64,000 bases of DNA, taken from Trichopria drosophilae (lineage: Eukaryota; Arthropoda; Insecta; Hymenoptera; Diapriidae). A model generated the notes under the pieces. The model did no database searches and was not told the origin of the DNA. It saw only the letters and a list, made by a program, of their open reading frames with translations. Within the stretch, counting starts at the first letter, position 1. Every line of letters starts with the position of its first letter. Location: the NCBI GenBank assembly GCA_030407085.1, contig CM059586.1, positions 108,343,501-108,407,500 on the forward strand, written 5' to 3'. Positions 11,635-25,100 of the stretch are shown here, piece by piece. The position numbers and the translations under genes are program-made.

Positions 11635-11748
11635 AAAGCCGATAAACAAAAAGCCGACAGTCAAAATGCCGGTGACACATTGACGAGCGGATAGTCCTTG
11701 TTTGAAGTGTCGGTTTTTGACTGTCGGCTTTTTCATTTATCGGTTTTT
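11635..11748. mobile_element. Foldback MITE with ~42-bp arms built on AAAGCCGA words
   Basis: The left arm contains AAAGCCGATAAA, AAAAAGCCGACAGTCAAAA and GCCGGTGACAC. The right arm is its inverse (GTGTCGG, TTTTTGACTGTCGGCTTTTT, TTTATCGGTTTTT). The loop is 28 bp. GCCGA/ACCGA words repeat within each arm. It is too small to encode anything. Confidence 0.8.
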
Positions 11749-11948
11749 CAACCCCCACACGCTCCAAAAAGTTCAGAGAATCTCTGCATACTTATTCTGT
11801 TTTAAAAAGAAAACGTGCTGCATTGTGCCTAATTCTTTTAAAACCTTTCTATAACTTAGAATGTGTGTGTGTACAACGATTATTAGAAGTTCGAAAATTT
11901 GTTACTTAGTTCAATGCAGAGAAATAATACTGTTGTTTCCGCTGCTGT

Positions 11949-12044
11949 AAAGTAGAATTTTACGGCCCAGGAACCAACGTTTTTCTCTCATCTTTGTTGG
12001 TGAAGTATGTGCTTTACAGAGAAGAGTCCGTAAAATTCTACTTT
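11949..12044. repeat. 17-bp perfect inverted repeat, 62-bp spacer
   Basis: AAAGTAGAATTTTACGG (11949-11965) pairs exactly with CCGTAAAATTCTACTTT (12028-12044). Each arm is itself an imperfect GTAAA...TTTTAC palindrome, related to the motif at 9467. Confidence 0.85.
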
Positions 12045-12503
12045 CGCACCTGTCTTTAAACTGTATTTTAGTGACACGGATGAACAACTTTTTTCGTCCC
12101 GAAATTCACATTTATGTAGCCTACACACATCACACTACGAGGTAGAAATGCGCACATAATTGTTGTGCTGGACTCAATTGTTAGCCAATTACTGATATCT
12201 CACAATGTTATACGACCATTTTCAATTTTATAGGGTAAGTAATATGTACGGTAATAATACGTAGTAATAATGATACGGAATCGTCGAAAATTGAGTGAAA
12301 ATTAGAAGAAATCGATAAAAGCCCATTGCATATAATTAATTTGAGGCTCTGATTGAATTATGATAAAAGATTACCTATTCGCAATTGATAATAATTACTT
12401 TTCCATCCCAATTTTCCACGATTTCAACCGTTCGAGAAAATGCAAAATTACAACTTGCAGACGCCTTCTCCAAGACCCTAATTCGTTTTTTGAATGTCGA
12501 AAA

Positions 12504-12675
12504 ACGCGATTTTTGTGAAGAAATGTCGAAAAAATTAGTATCTAAACAAACAAAAAATGATCAGAACTTTTTTCATTGAAATTTCCGGCTGATTCTGATC
12601 ACGGCATTTGAATAAGAGGAGTTCCAAATCTATCGATTTTGACTTATTTCAATATTTTTCTAACGACGTTTGGAA
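12504..12675. repeat. Dispersed repeat, copy A
   Basis: It shares a colinear run of words with 63416-63570: ACGCGATTTT, CGGCTGATTCT, AAGAGGA, TCGATTTTGA followed by TTATTTCAA, and CGTTT.GAA. The copies are diverged by roughly a fifth of positions. Open frames in both are not conserved, so this looks like a non-coding transposon relic. Confidence 0.75.
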
Positions 12676-15600
12676 TAGCATTGAAAGTTGTGGCCTTTCG
12701 AGATGAAAAATCATTACGCCCACATGTAGCAAAAAATATTGATCGACGCATGTCCTAAATTGTTTTTGTAACAATATGAATGCGGCCTCACTTTTAGCGT
12801 TACCCACAACCCTCAAATTCGTAAGCGAAACTTTTACGCACTTGTGTCGAAAACTATTTTACGATTTTAAAAGTGAACGTTCCGTTCAATTACTCACATA
12901 AAGGCGGAATTCACGGTTTCACTTTCAGTAAATTGGAAAATGACCAAAAAGACACTCGACAAATAGAAATATAATTCCTGGTATTAATGGTTTAATGTAA
13001 TTGCGATCAAACATACATCATGACATTGAAATTGTCAAACGACTACAAATATCTGGTTTTATCGAATGTTTAACCAATGTATGAAAGATAATCTCTTAGG
13101 TATTTGAAGTCGAATTATTATAATTACAGAAACCCGCTCCCCATAATGGTCACCGTTTTCTACTTTTTAAGACATGGAACGCTTTTTATGAATTGTTATA
13201 TAATGTTTATATAATGTCAAACGTTATCAAACGAAATGTAATATATTGTACAAATGGCACTAATACATAGTTTGAAACTTACAAATTTCCAAGTAAGTTA
13301 TGTTTTTCAGAGGATATGTTAAAAATATTTCAGGAAATTTTTAAATGAAGTTGTTAACAACTGATGACGATGATTTGGGGATAAGAGACGTAAATCTTTT
13401 TATTCTCTATGATATTTTGTTATGTAATACAGCTTTGCTATTTTTACTGAAATAATAATATTATGAAAAATAAGTCGAATGCAGAATTAATTCAACGTTT
13501 CTTTAAATTTAACTGATATTCTTTAAATACAACGAAATATTTCAGAAATCGATAGAAAAACTACATTTTGATTGTCATAAACTACTGAATAGATGAGACG
13601 CCATGAATATATAAATATAAATTCAAAATATACAAGCTAAAGAAAACGATGAAATATACAGAATTCACTTTATCAAAAATTAAGGGAAAAAAAGTGCTGT
13701 TCAAACAATGAGAGAGAAGGGTTCTAGATCTCTATCATTCTTTGTGGAAGTTTTCCACCACTTGTTTCCTTCACAATCGAAATGCATGCTGCAATTATTA
13801 AAGTCTTTGACTTCAGAGACAAAAGAAAATACTTAAATTATCTTGTAGACTGTCTGAAAGAAATGAAGTACCCAATAAAATTTTACAATTAACTTATACT
13901 GAGAGACTTTTATTTAGGAAAATTTCAAAAATATTTTCAATTTAGGGATAACCGCCGTTTGACCGGTTTTCGTTCTGTTTGCAATTAAATGTTGTAAAAA
14001 TTAGAACTGAACATTACAAATTTTAACAACAATAGCAAAAGTACAAAATCCGGAAGATAAACCTCTAAATTAAAAATATTTTTGAAATTTTCATAAATAG
14101 AAGTCTCTTAGTGTATTAAAGTTTTGGTGTATCAAATCGATAGTTAGAAAAATAAATGCGACGATTGTTCACAGATGAAGTTTTTGTATCATTATTTGTT
14201 TATTGTAATTTCTATTTAGTAGAATAGATTTTGTAATTAGACGAGGAGTTTCCAAATGCAGTTTTCAGATTTGATAGTACTAATTAGACTTTACTGATCT
14301 GCTCCCAAGATATGGAAGTCGTTAATTTTACGGAGATACGTAAACGTCAGATATTAATTCTGTACATTTTTAATGTTTATATTAATTTTACTAAAATTGT
14401 ACTTCAACTTATTTAAATACATTTAAAACGATACGTTAATAATTATAAAATTAAACAATTTCAGTTTGTGCCCTTTTTTATTACTTTTTAAGTAGATGGT
14501 TTACTGTTATTATAATATAACGCATAATATTAAATAATATAATCACATATTTAAAAGCCCCTCATTTAGAAGTTATTATGTATACCGATATGGTTTAAAG
14601 GAAGTTAACAAACAGGCAGTACCACACATTAACAATAAATTAAACATCATTGTAATAAAAGGCAAAGAATCAGTAAGAAATGTAGATAAAAACAGCACAG
14701 TTTATTGCATAAACAAATAAAAGTGAACGTATGTTTTTAGTATTTTTATTCTCAAGATTCAGACAGTAAAAATAACAATAAAATCTAGTAATTTTAAACA
14801 GAAATTATTCTTATTCTTCAAGTCTGGCCCAAAAATACCATCCAAAAGAGTAAGATTTCCAAGAAAATTTTTCTCGTTTTAGATTAATTTTTAAAATTAT
14901 TTTTAAGAGATTTGTGATTTTTATGGTAAAATGCATTAGAAAGTTATAGTCGTGATGGATAAAAGTTAAATTTGATAAAATATTAATGACCTTGCTAATT
15001 AAAAATGGGATAAAAAATTGCAGACTTCCTTTGGAGAAATTGTCAGCAAAATTCTTTGCATAGATTGTTTGAAGAGATGCATCTACCCGTTGCAGAATAT
15101 GAACAAGGGGATTAAAAAGATATTTATTATTTTTATCTTACCTATCAAATGGTTTTCGTAATTGGTACATGACATACAAAATCCTATAATAGGAACTCGT
15201 GGTGTATATCGGATAACGATAATACCGCCGATGGTTTATTTTTTTTAAGAAGAAAACGCCCATGATGCTAAACCACAAACACTAGTGGATATTAATTTTA
15301 ATAGAAATTGTTTATTTAATTTTTATCTATTTTCGTTTTCAAAAATCTGACTTTCAATTTGTAATCTGCGGTTACAACAAGATCTAGATATTGGATTTCG
15401 TAAATACCTTTTCATTTATTTTGGTATTTGAACATCAAAGTAAAAATCGAAATAAAAAAACCTGAACATTTTAAAAACTACTCTGGGTTACCCTTATGCC
15501 AAATTTTGTATTTATTATATTAAGAATTCAAGAATGAATGAGGAGAAATCATATGATTCATTGGAACAAATCAAACTAAATAAAAAATAAATCGAATGAT

Positions 15601-18090
15601 TTTATATATATTATGTAACTTTTTCTCTTATTCTTGTAATATTCTTCTTTTTTATTCAATAATGTATTTTAAGAGACCCCATACAGGGTTGGATTTAGCA
15701 TCTGTCGGTGCAATTATTGTCTTTGATGAAATACACGTTTTACTAAACGTAGCATCAGCAGTTTGAGATACTCACAATGGAATGAAGGAACATTTTTTCG
15801 GTTTCTTTGTTAAGCACAAGGAGAGAAGTTTGCCAAACAGGTGTCATTAACTTTGGCTCTGCACGGGATTGTAATGATTATTTTGGAACTTTGCCTATTG
15901 CTTCGTTTATGAAAGTTGGACGGGAAAATACTGGCAATTCTAGTTGCAAATGTGTCTGTAAATATATTTCATGGCGAACATTTTAATTATGTTTCTCTCG
16001 GGTTTAAGTTTAAATCACTCATACTAAGAAAAGAAAAGTTAAAATAAAATGATAAAACCTTTCAAAAGTTTGCCAGAGCGTAAACTTTTTTGCTTATTTG
16101 TGCCATCTGATAAGAGAAATTAGATGTTAAAGATATTGAAGTCGCCATTTGAACATAAAATAAACAAAGGGAATTTTGTTTTTTACTTTTTTGAATTTAT
16201 CTCAAAAAATACGAATCAAATAAAATTATATTTCAGAATAAAATGGACAGTATGAAATTACCCACAAAAACGGTTATCAAACACAAAAGTGTGTAAAAAA
16301 ATGACTTTACGACCTTTTGGTTATTATTCTGCGGAAAATTCGAACTCTTTCGGAGAGAATTATATACTTTGTTTTGTTAGTAAATTTTTTGTTTACATAA
16401 ATCGATAATTCATGTATTTCGTTGTTGATTCTGATGACCACAATGACGGCTTCTATATGTTCTATTACAAATTTTGTATAATAATTTTCATAACAAGGAG
16501 ACAAAAATGTTATAAAAACGAGATGTTTTTTAAGTCCCAAAAAATTACATTAAATTAATTAAAATACATCTTCTGAATAAAAATTATTCTAAAATAATTT
16601 AGTTGATATAAATAAAAAGTTTACAGCAATTATGCATAGTTTCTTTGTTTCTAAAATAATTTTAAATTAAAGTAAACAAACCACATATTATGTAAATGAG
16701 ACATGGAACTTTTGTATATTTGTACACAATCTTTGTAAGTAATAATTGCCAAGAAAGTTAATTTAAACTTAAATACAATTTGTATTAGAATTTAATCAGT
16801 ACAGCGTTGCGTATTTGTGTAGTGTGAGTTATCGTTTAGTCGATTTCCGAAGTTACCGCCAGGTTTTTGCAGCTAAGGAACTTTCCCACAAGTACATGCA
16901 TTCGAAGTAATATGTTGGCAAGTACTCCAACAAGAACTTCGATGAACATTCTTGTGATAATCGTTCATTTATATCTTTTGCAGTTCTGTCGCCTGTTTTC
17001 ATTGTCTATTTAAGAGAAAATTGTAAATCTTGTAAATTGTGACCAGAAATTAATGTAATTTTTTGTCATTTTTATAACTTTGTAATGTTAATGATTATTG
17101 AATAATGAAAGCCTGCCTTCAAATTCGGTTGACGATAGGAATATGTCTAAACTAATATGTGTGTATACTATTTTAAAGCTATTTTATTATTTTTTAATTC
17201 TATTTGTTTATATTTATTTATTAATTAAATTTATAAAGTAGGCACCCAATTTAAGATCGTAATAAAAGTTTTTTTTTTTTAATTATAATTATGAAACGCA
17301 AACACACATTTTTGTACTATTCATTTATTTTATTTAATTATGAAACAAACTAGTTTAAATCTGGATTTTTTTTTTGCCAAGCAACGTTTACGATAGTTTT
17401 TTAGAAATTAATATTTCGCATTGTTCTATATGGTAGCTGCATTCAATAAATTGTTCAGTAAATTTTTTCTGTAGTGTGACATATTTCAATGGAATTTGAT
17501 GCCAATATTTTTCTAGGATATTAATAATTATTGGCTACGCTAAATTTAATATTCGCCGAGCGATGCCAACAAATATCTACAGTCGATATATTGAGATTTA
17601 TACAGTGAGAGAAGCGATGTAGAAATGTTAATAAAGACGATTTGTTTAGGATGGTTCTTATTGTCATTACAATGTTTTTAATTACCATTAAAAAAATTGG
17701 TTTATTAAATACCAATATTATCATTTCTATTTTGGTATAAAAATGTTAATACTGTTAATAAAATATATTTTGTATGCTGTTATATTAAAACTGTGCGACA
17801 AATTCATAGATCAATTTCGAATCTTTTACTAATTGCAACAGTTCAGTACTTTTCATAACAGAAAGAGTCTATGACGTTTAGGGTACATACACAATTTTTT
17901 TCTGATTTGTTTGTTGCGTTATTTGTTTATATTCGAGCGTTTAAAATGATGTAAAAGTACCATAAGATACTCGCATGTTATATATAATACAGAATGTTAA
18001 ACTGATTTATAAATAAACAAATCGAGCTGTAATAATGAATCAAATTGGTTTACGTTTTTTCATCTGTAGGTTAATTTTTTTTTAAAATAT
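12676..18090. other. Long AT-rich gene-poor stretch
   Basis: Short ORFs have composition-driven sequences and no recognisable family. An acceptor before 13130 precedes 46 open but AT-biased codons. A slightly G+C-richer patch lies at 16800-16960. A 12-T run lies near 17269. No transposon ends were fixed. Confidence 0.4.
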
Positions 18091-18220
18091 GTTTTCGATA
18101 TATCTAAAAGATGTTTGAAAGATATCTCAAAGATATCCGTTAGAGATCTTTTCAACATTTTTAAGATATCTATGACAGATTGAAGGATGGATATCATTTA
18201 GATGTCTTTAAGACACCTTT
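18091..18220. repeat. Short interspersed AGATATCT/AGATGTCTT repeats
   Basis: Words such as AAAGATATCT, AAGATATCCGTTAGAGATC, TAAGATATCT and TAGATGTCTTTAAGACACC recur within 130 bp. A similar cluster with CATGTCTAAAAGAAATC, AAGATATCTAAAAGGTGTC and AAAGACATCCG is at 30521-30620, so the two are probably relics of one family. Confidence 0.5.
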
Positions 18221-19148
18221 TTATTTATTGGGACATGTTTAGAGAAATATAATTTCAAATTTTCATTTTTAAATATGAATTTAAATACAAACTTCAAGTG
18301 TATTAAAAAAAAAATTCTGCAAACTTCGTCATCAAAAAGTTCACTAAAGGCATGATAAAAACTATTTTACCTTCATTTAGGCAATTTATTTAATAGGTTT
18401 CATGAGTAAAGTTTAATTAAAATGCATTTTTTAATTTTAAAGTCAAATTTAACGTTATCAATATGTAACAATTTTTTTAATTCACTCATATGATAAATGC
18501 ATGTGGACTACATTAATCTAATCGAATTCGTCAGTTAAAAATAGAAACTTTGAAATATCACACTGTAACTTTCAGTAGTTAGTTCAATGAAGTAGTTAGG
18601 GTAACTTCTTATAAATAGTAAGATTTTAATATTAAGTGGCATAACAAAGGGGTTCTGGCTAATTCCATGATAAATAGGCACATATTTACGATCTTTGTTT
18701 GATGTTGTCATTAAATATGGTTGTTTTAACTAATTTTATTATTAAAGTTCAATATCTTCACAATATTTTGTATAAATATCATCAAAAAATCTATTTGAAA
18801 CGAAATGGCGGACGATCTAGGCACCTCGAAAATCAGTCGTTTTCTGGAGGATACTATAGCGCCTTATCCAATCAACTAAAGTAATTAAAAACAAAAAAAG
18901 ATTAGTTTCTTCAAGGATTTCTTCAGGTAACGCTACAGATTTATTAGTTTTGTATCGAATTTTGCTATCGTTTATTTTTTTTCATCGATAAATGCCATAT
19001 CTCCGTTAATATTGCTCAAAATGGCATGAAATTAAGACAGAACGTAGTCGTGGCACGTTGTACTTTCAGACACAAAAAAGTGCAAAAATACCTCCCCTAT
19101 TAAATGGTAGGAGCAACTACAGAAAGTTACTTTTGTCACATATTACTA

Positions 19149-19385
19149 CTGCAGCCCCCCCCCCCCCTATTTGGATTCTCAATATTTTTTTAATATTTGC
19201 ACTTGGTCCGTCCCAAAATTTGCCTTACCTCTCGATTGCTGTTCCCCACCACTTTTCACGGAGCGGGAATTCTGTGGCGACATCACGCATGCGCTGAGAA
19301 ATTTCTTCCCCTTACTAGGCAAATATTGGGAGGGTTAGAAAAGGACAGATAAGGCGAAGGAGGCAAAAATTGGGGGGTACCACTG
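19149..19385. mobile_element. Possible hAT-like element with poly-C end
   Basis: The right end, read inward, is CAGTGGTACCCCCCAATTTT. The left end is CTGCAG followed by 13 C and TATTTGG, plausibly a decayed inverse. TTTGCCTTACCTC and the inverse of AAGGCGAAGGAGGCAAA also pair. CAGTGG is a typical hAT-type terminus, but no 8-bp target duplication could be seen. Confidence 0.4.
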
Positions 19386-22098
19386 TATTTGAGTAGTAGT
19401 CGCAACTACTTATCTTATAAATTAAATGGATACCTACAAGAGGTCAGATACGTAACATTGTAAGGATTTCTGATCTTATCATTCCGAACTAATTTTTATT
19501 TCGCTGGTTACGCAGAGTAGAATCAATTTATTTTAGTTTTTGGATATCAGATATTTCTTCTACAAAACTGATTGGCATATTATTCAGGTCCAATCTTATA
19601 TAAGTTTTTATCATTTTGCAAAAGTATTTTATAAATAACCTTTCTCGAACGGTTTTAACGGGAATCGATACACGATTAATTACTCTTGTTAAAATTAGAA
19701 ACAATAATTTCGAGAATACTTGAAGGAATTGGGTCAATTTATTATTGTAATACCTAAAGAACAAAGGCAATACTATAATGGAGCTACATAATAATTAATA
19801 ATATACCAACGAATTGCATGATATGAAAAATAGAAATTTTTCGAACCTCGATGACTTCAGGACGTTAGAATGTTGAGTCTCACATTTCGAATCAGATCAC
19901 GAATTTCTAAAATTCGAAATGTTTTGAGAATTGCTAACTTAAGAAATTCGTAAAAAAATACTTGGTTCATAAGAAACTGCATTATCGGAGTATGAATATG
20001 ACTACAATATTAAATTCGTTATTTTCAATTTGTTTTAAAATACGAGGAACTCCCCAAAGTTTATCTGCTTCTTTGTTCATCCTTGTTTTGTTTTTCTAAA
20101 AGTAAGTACGGATTTACCATAATTGGCGACCATCCATTCTTCTTGGAAAATTTTATAAACAAACAGTGGTAATGTTACCTCGGCCAATTCCTCCCATTTT
20201 TATTGATTTGATCAGCACAGTTATGGTATACTTTCCGAAATATGGTAAAATTCCCATATATTAATAATAAAATTGTGTTTTTATTTTTTTAATGTTGGTT
20301 ACTAACATTGTCTTTTCCATAGCGACATTTTGGGTTTGTCTATAGTCTTTTTGTCCCAAAAAAGTTTAGTCATTGGTCGTGAGATTTTAGTAACAAATTT
20401 TGGGAATATTTTAACTTCAGAAAAATGCAGCAATTTTTTGTAGAAACTATTTGTTTATGTAATTATCAATAATTTAGACGCCTTTGTTCATTGCGCCCGA
20501 TATTTTCTAATATAAAAAATGTAATAATTGATTTATTTATTTACGGACCTAAAATTGGTCCTTACTAAAGTATACATTGTAATTTATTATAATAAAGTAT
20601 CATTTAAAAAACAATTTCATGTAATTCAGAAGAACTATTTGTTTCAGCATTCAGGGAGTTTGAAATAATTGATCGACGTTTTGATTGCTTTGTTTATGTC
20701 TACCGCCTATTATGAATAACTTTATATTCAGCATCCATCAACAAATTTAATGACTGATTTACTTGCTCACCACAAGTGGTTGTTAAATGACAGAATGAAG
20801 TTATGCTCGTTGCGACGTTCGCGCTTAAACACAACGTTATGTTTTAATGTATCACGTTTTTCTATTTTCAGGTACTTTGTAAATGTGCAAAGATCAATTA
20901 CTCAGTGAATATTGTTGAACTTCAATCGCACATAAAACTGTATTTTATGAGGTTCAAGGATGCAGCAATATTTCCAAAATAAAAACAATTGTTTCAATTT
21001 ATACAATAATGAAAAATAATCGTTTTTTAATAATAGAACTTACTATTTTTATGGTATTTATAGAAAACGAGACACCTGTGGAAGAAACTTATTTTCGAAA
21101 TCTATTTAAGTAGGTGAAGTAAAATTTGATGAGTGTGTGCTGCAAAACTTGTGTTTCCAAAATTTCTCATTTTAAGGCATTTTGATGTTCAATTTTCAAT
21201 TGCATCAGGATATAATACAGAATAGTCAATTTAATTATTTAATTTAGTAAATTGAGCAAGTAAATAGTGTTATTTTGTTTTTTAAACAATGGGTTTTGCA
21301 CAATTACTTCAATACGCCAAAAAAATGGACTAAAAATTTCATAATAGTAATTTGACTATACATGGAGGAAATAAATTAAATAAAAATTAAGTTTTTCTTG
21401 GTAATACGGTCCTCTTACAAATTCTGCAAAGGTAAACAAAGAGATACGACGTTACTAGGAGATCAGTTCACGACTAGCACAATAAATCATCCGGTAATGT
21501 AAAAATTATGAATCACATAGTATTAAAATTCATCCCTGTAGCGCCTATAATTGGAACTATTGCTTAAGTGCATTATGCACCATGATGCCAAAATATATCT
21601 ACAAAATTAAAATGGAATATTTCCTTGTATACTTTTGCACAATTAGTAAGAGTAATGTATTACCGAGAAAATCTTCGTTGTTTATTTAGTTTAATTAAAG
21701 CCGTCAATAAATATACCTATACTTATTATTATGGAGGAAATGAGTTTGTTATGTATATAAATATGATATTTCCAGATTTTTTCGTCGTTATAAATAGTGT
21801 GTTGAATTTATAATTCTGTGTTATATCAATGAAAATCGAGTTTTGTTATAAATTCAATACATCTTTGTTATTTCGTATTTGTTAAACTAACAATTACTTT
21901 CGAAATAATAATCATTATATTCTTATCTTAAAGAAATGTTATTTACAAAATGTAACTCTGCGGTGAAAATTACACATGTATAATGTTTGGTTAAAAGTAA
22001 TTAATTTGTTGTTAAAAATAATAAATAAACAATATCCGCGAAAACCCGCATTGTCCCATTCCTAGAAGGCCCCACGGTACTTGCCAAAAATAACATAC
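19386..22098. other. AT-rich stretch without firm gene
   Basis: Nothing beyond the weak terminal-exon candidate near 20.9 kb and composition-driven short ORFs. Confidence 0.4.
20872..20982 (+). CDS. Weak terminal-exon candidate
   Basis: The acceptor CGTTTTTCTATTTTCAG is excellent. It is followed in phase 0 by 36 open codons, beginning VLCKCAKINYSVNIVELQ, and a TAA stop. Codon content is AT-biased and no family is recognised. An open run of this length after a good acceptor is expected by chance now and then in this much sequence. Confidence 0.14.
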   Translation, partial: VLCKCAKINYSVNIVELQSHIKLYFMRFKDAAIFPK

Positions 22099-22134
22099 CT
22101 GTGTTTTTTTGTTGATAGAAAATAATTCTTTATG
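22099..22134 (-). CDS. Candidate 36-nt microexon
   Basis: On the minus strand the acceptor AATATTTTTCTTTCAG and the donor CACAG|GTATGTTA are both very close to consensus and enclose exactly 36 nt. Phase 0 reads HKELFSINKKTQ. One other phase is open and the third begins with a stop. The length is a multiple of three, and Lys-rich 12-residue insertions are common products of neuronal microexons. No upstream or downstream partner was found within reach, so the host gene is unknown. Confidence 0.3.
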
Positions 22135-25100
22135 CTGAAAGAAAAATATTATGATATTCGAGAAGAGCCATAAATATCTTGTTAGGTAGGTATGAAATTA
22201 GCTTTGATGGAATTACAAGAAAAATGTATTATTTTAATGGTCTAAAATTCGTGTACACTATTCATTGTTTTTTATCGTAGTATCATCCTATCTGTTATTT
22301 TCAAAAAATTTTCCCCTGCCCCAACAGTTGTTTACTTCTTTACTCGTGTAAGAATCGATATCAACATATTCAGAATCGCTATTCACAATTAAATTTTTTT
22401 CATAAGTCGCTATTCAATCAAAATAACAGACGAAAAAAAATAAAACTTTGTTCATACTTGATACCCTTAAATATGAACCATACAAATGTAAATATTTGAT
22501 ATCTTTACTAGTCTGCAGACAAACCTATCGTCATAATTTGGCTCCAGTCTGGCGAGTCTGCGAAAATCGATGATTGAAGGTCAACGCCAAAAACATGGGT
22601 AAACAGAATTGTACAATAATTTGGAAATTAGATTAAATAACAAGGAGTTTCAAGGCCCGTTTATAATGTTGATAAATGCACCAAATTATTTACGATTTGT
22701 TCAGAGATGACTTATTCTATATTTAATACAAAATTCATAAGAATACCTCTTTGCGAAAAAATGATTTATTTTTTAAAAAACCTATTAGATTATCCAATTG
22801 TCGATACAGCGTGTAAATAGTATTCATAAAACAATATTAATATTACGAGACACTTAAAATGCAAAATAAAAATTGAATAGTTCTAAAACTTTGTATTAAT
22901 AGATGAAAAGTACGCCTTTGACATTTATTTAAAAAATACAAGACGGAGTTGTAAAAGAAAATCATAATTCAAAAACACACAACATAAAGCGAAACTTTTA
23001 TGCAACCCCCAAAAAGACTGACGACAAAAAAAAACACATTAATTTTTATATGTGACTCTATATCTTTTTGTAATTCTGTATACACTATACAGTGTTTACA
23101 CGTAGTTAAATTCACTATTTCTATAATAAACAAGATCATGCAAGACAATGCATAACTATTTCCCGATCAATAAATATGCAGTGTAGATAACCTCAAAACT
23201 ACTGTATCTTTACAATTAAATAGTCATTTGAAACATTCGTGAATAGTAAAATAGATGTAATGAAATAGTTATTGTATGGTATATTTTGCAATATTCTAAA
23301 TTGTAACATTTACATACCTCAACAACTTTTCACATTGATAGTTCTACTATTGTATGTTAGAACTATTTCTACCTTTTTTTATGGTTCCATTAATCTTTGT
23401 TTCTCTCAGTATACACACACGTGAGTTAGAGGTCAGGAAAACTCGTTATAGGTTATGTGTTTCGTTGGTCAATGTTTTTAACACACGTTATTTCATCGCT
23501 TTGATTTTTGTTAGTTTTGTTTATTTCTTTTGATTGGCTTCTAAACCACAGATACCATTAAACAGAATAGTTTTTAAGGATTACAAAACGTTCTTAACAC
23601 TATTCAAATTACTGTTGTTTTTTGTTTCAAAAGTTTTAATAGATACAAGTGTAGTGCTTATTTTAACGTATTATTTCCGGATATTTGTTTGTATAGTATG
23701 TCGACAACTCGGTAATTCTGATGGTTTAACGGTATTAATTTCTTCTGCAAAAAAATCCTTTAACCCATTATCCTTTTGGAGCAGATTAAATGTCCGCTAC
23801 TTGAACGCATGACAAGAAGTGTATAAAAAGGTGCCTCTTCGTAACATTGTTTTAAAAATTAGGTTGTACAAAGCACTGAAATTATTAGTAATGTTACTTT
23901 AGAACAGTATGCTAGTTATGTATAATTACTATTTCACCTGTTTTATCTTTACGATCCTTACTAATCATTATTATAATGCTCTTTTCTCTTTTTCATTGCA
24001 AGTTATTGATTAATTTATGAGCAACAACAAGAACAATTTGTTGCCTATTCATCTTTGTTATATCATAGTGAACAACGATGTTCAATTTATATAATTATGA
24101 ACAAAAATTCAATTCGTAATTACGTTTTATAGAGGTCAGAATGATTTTTAAAGGAAAACAAAAATTGGCTTATAATCTTGAATAATTTTATGCACTTTTG
24201 GTTGAAACCCGGATTTATTTTCACTACATTTCCTTTTCTTTTCAAACTGGTAATTTTGCTTTTAGAAAACATTTGAATGCAATTCTAACTAATCTGGTCA
24301 TTTTTAAGTCAATATTAATCCATTTTCCTGTTCAGAATTCTGCTCAAAAGGAAAAACTGTCTCTCTGCGATTAATAAAAAGGTACGAAAGAGACGTAGAA
24401 AGAATGAGATGAATAAAAATATTATAATGTTGTAATTTCATAATTTATATTTAATGACATAAAATGGGATTCGTCGGACTAAATTCATTTGTAATTCCAT
24501 ATGGAATATGAAAGGATAAAGGGACGTTGACCGTATTTAATGAATGTGCAGATAATTATGAGATAAATTAATTAATAAACAAATATTTACGTGGAAATGA
24601 GGAAGTTCATAGAGTAAACAAAATAATTAATCCTTTATTGGTTAAATTAGTACCTCCAAATGCAGTAGAATGATATAAATTCGTTGGTCGTGACACTTTT
24701 ATTTAATGCGGTTGACTAACAAGTACAAAATTGTTTAATAAAATGTTACTGTGTCATTTTTAGAGATTGGCATCGCGAGTCATAAATGTTGACAGTGAAA
24801 TCGGCATCTTTCCATTATATAATATTTGATCAACGTAATTAAAATAACTGTAGATTTAATTGTAGATTAATAAACACAGTTTCTATAGGCGTAATTTCAC
24901 AAAAGCTTTAAATTTGGATATTGAAAAATCATCCAAAATCATTTTAGTGGTTACTAATGGCTAGACCTTTCAACGAAAATATAGTTCGCGTAATTTGTTT
25001 TTAGAAAAAGCTATTTTTTTTATAATGTACGTAATCTGGAAAGAAATTAAACTTTTTATAATAAATTTGAAATTTAGGTCAGAATGGGATAATCTACTTG

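Noticed and set aside
23534..23812. Hydrophobic 92-codon plus ORF
   Set aside because: It has no ATG start, and the hydrophobicity comes from T-rich codons. No flanking splice signals were convincing.
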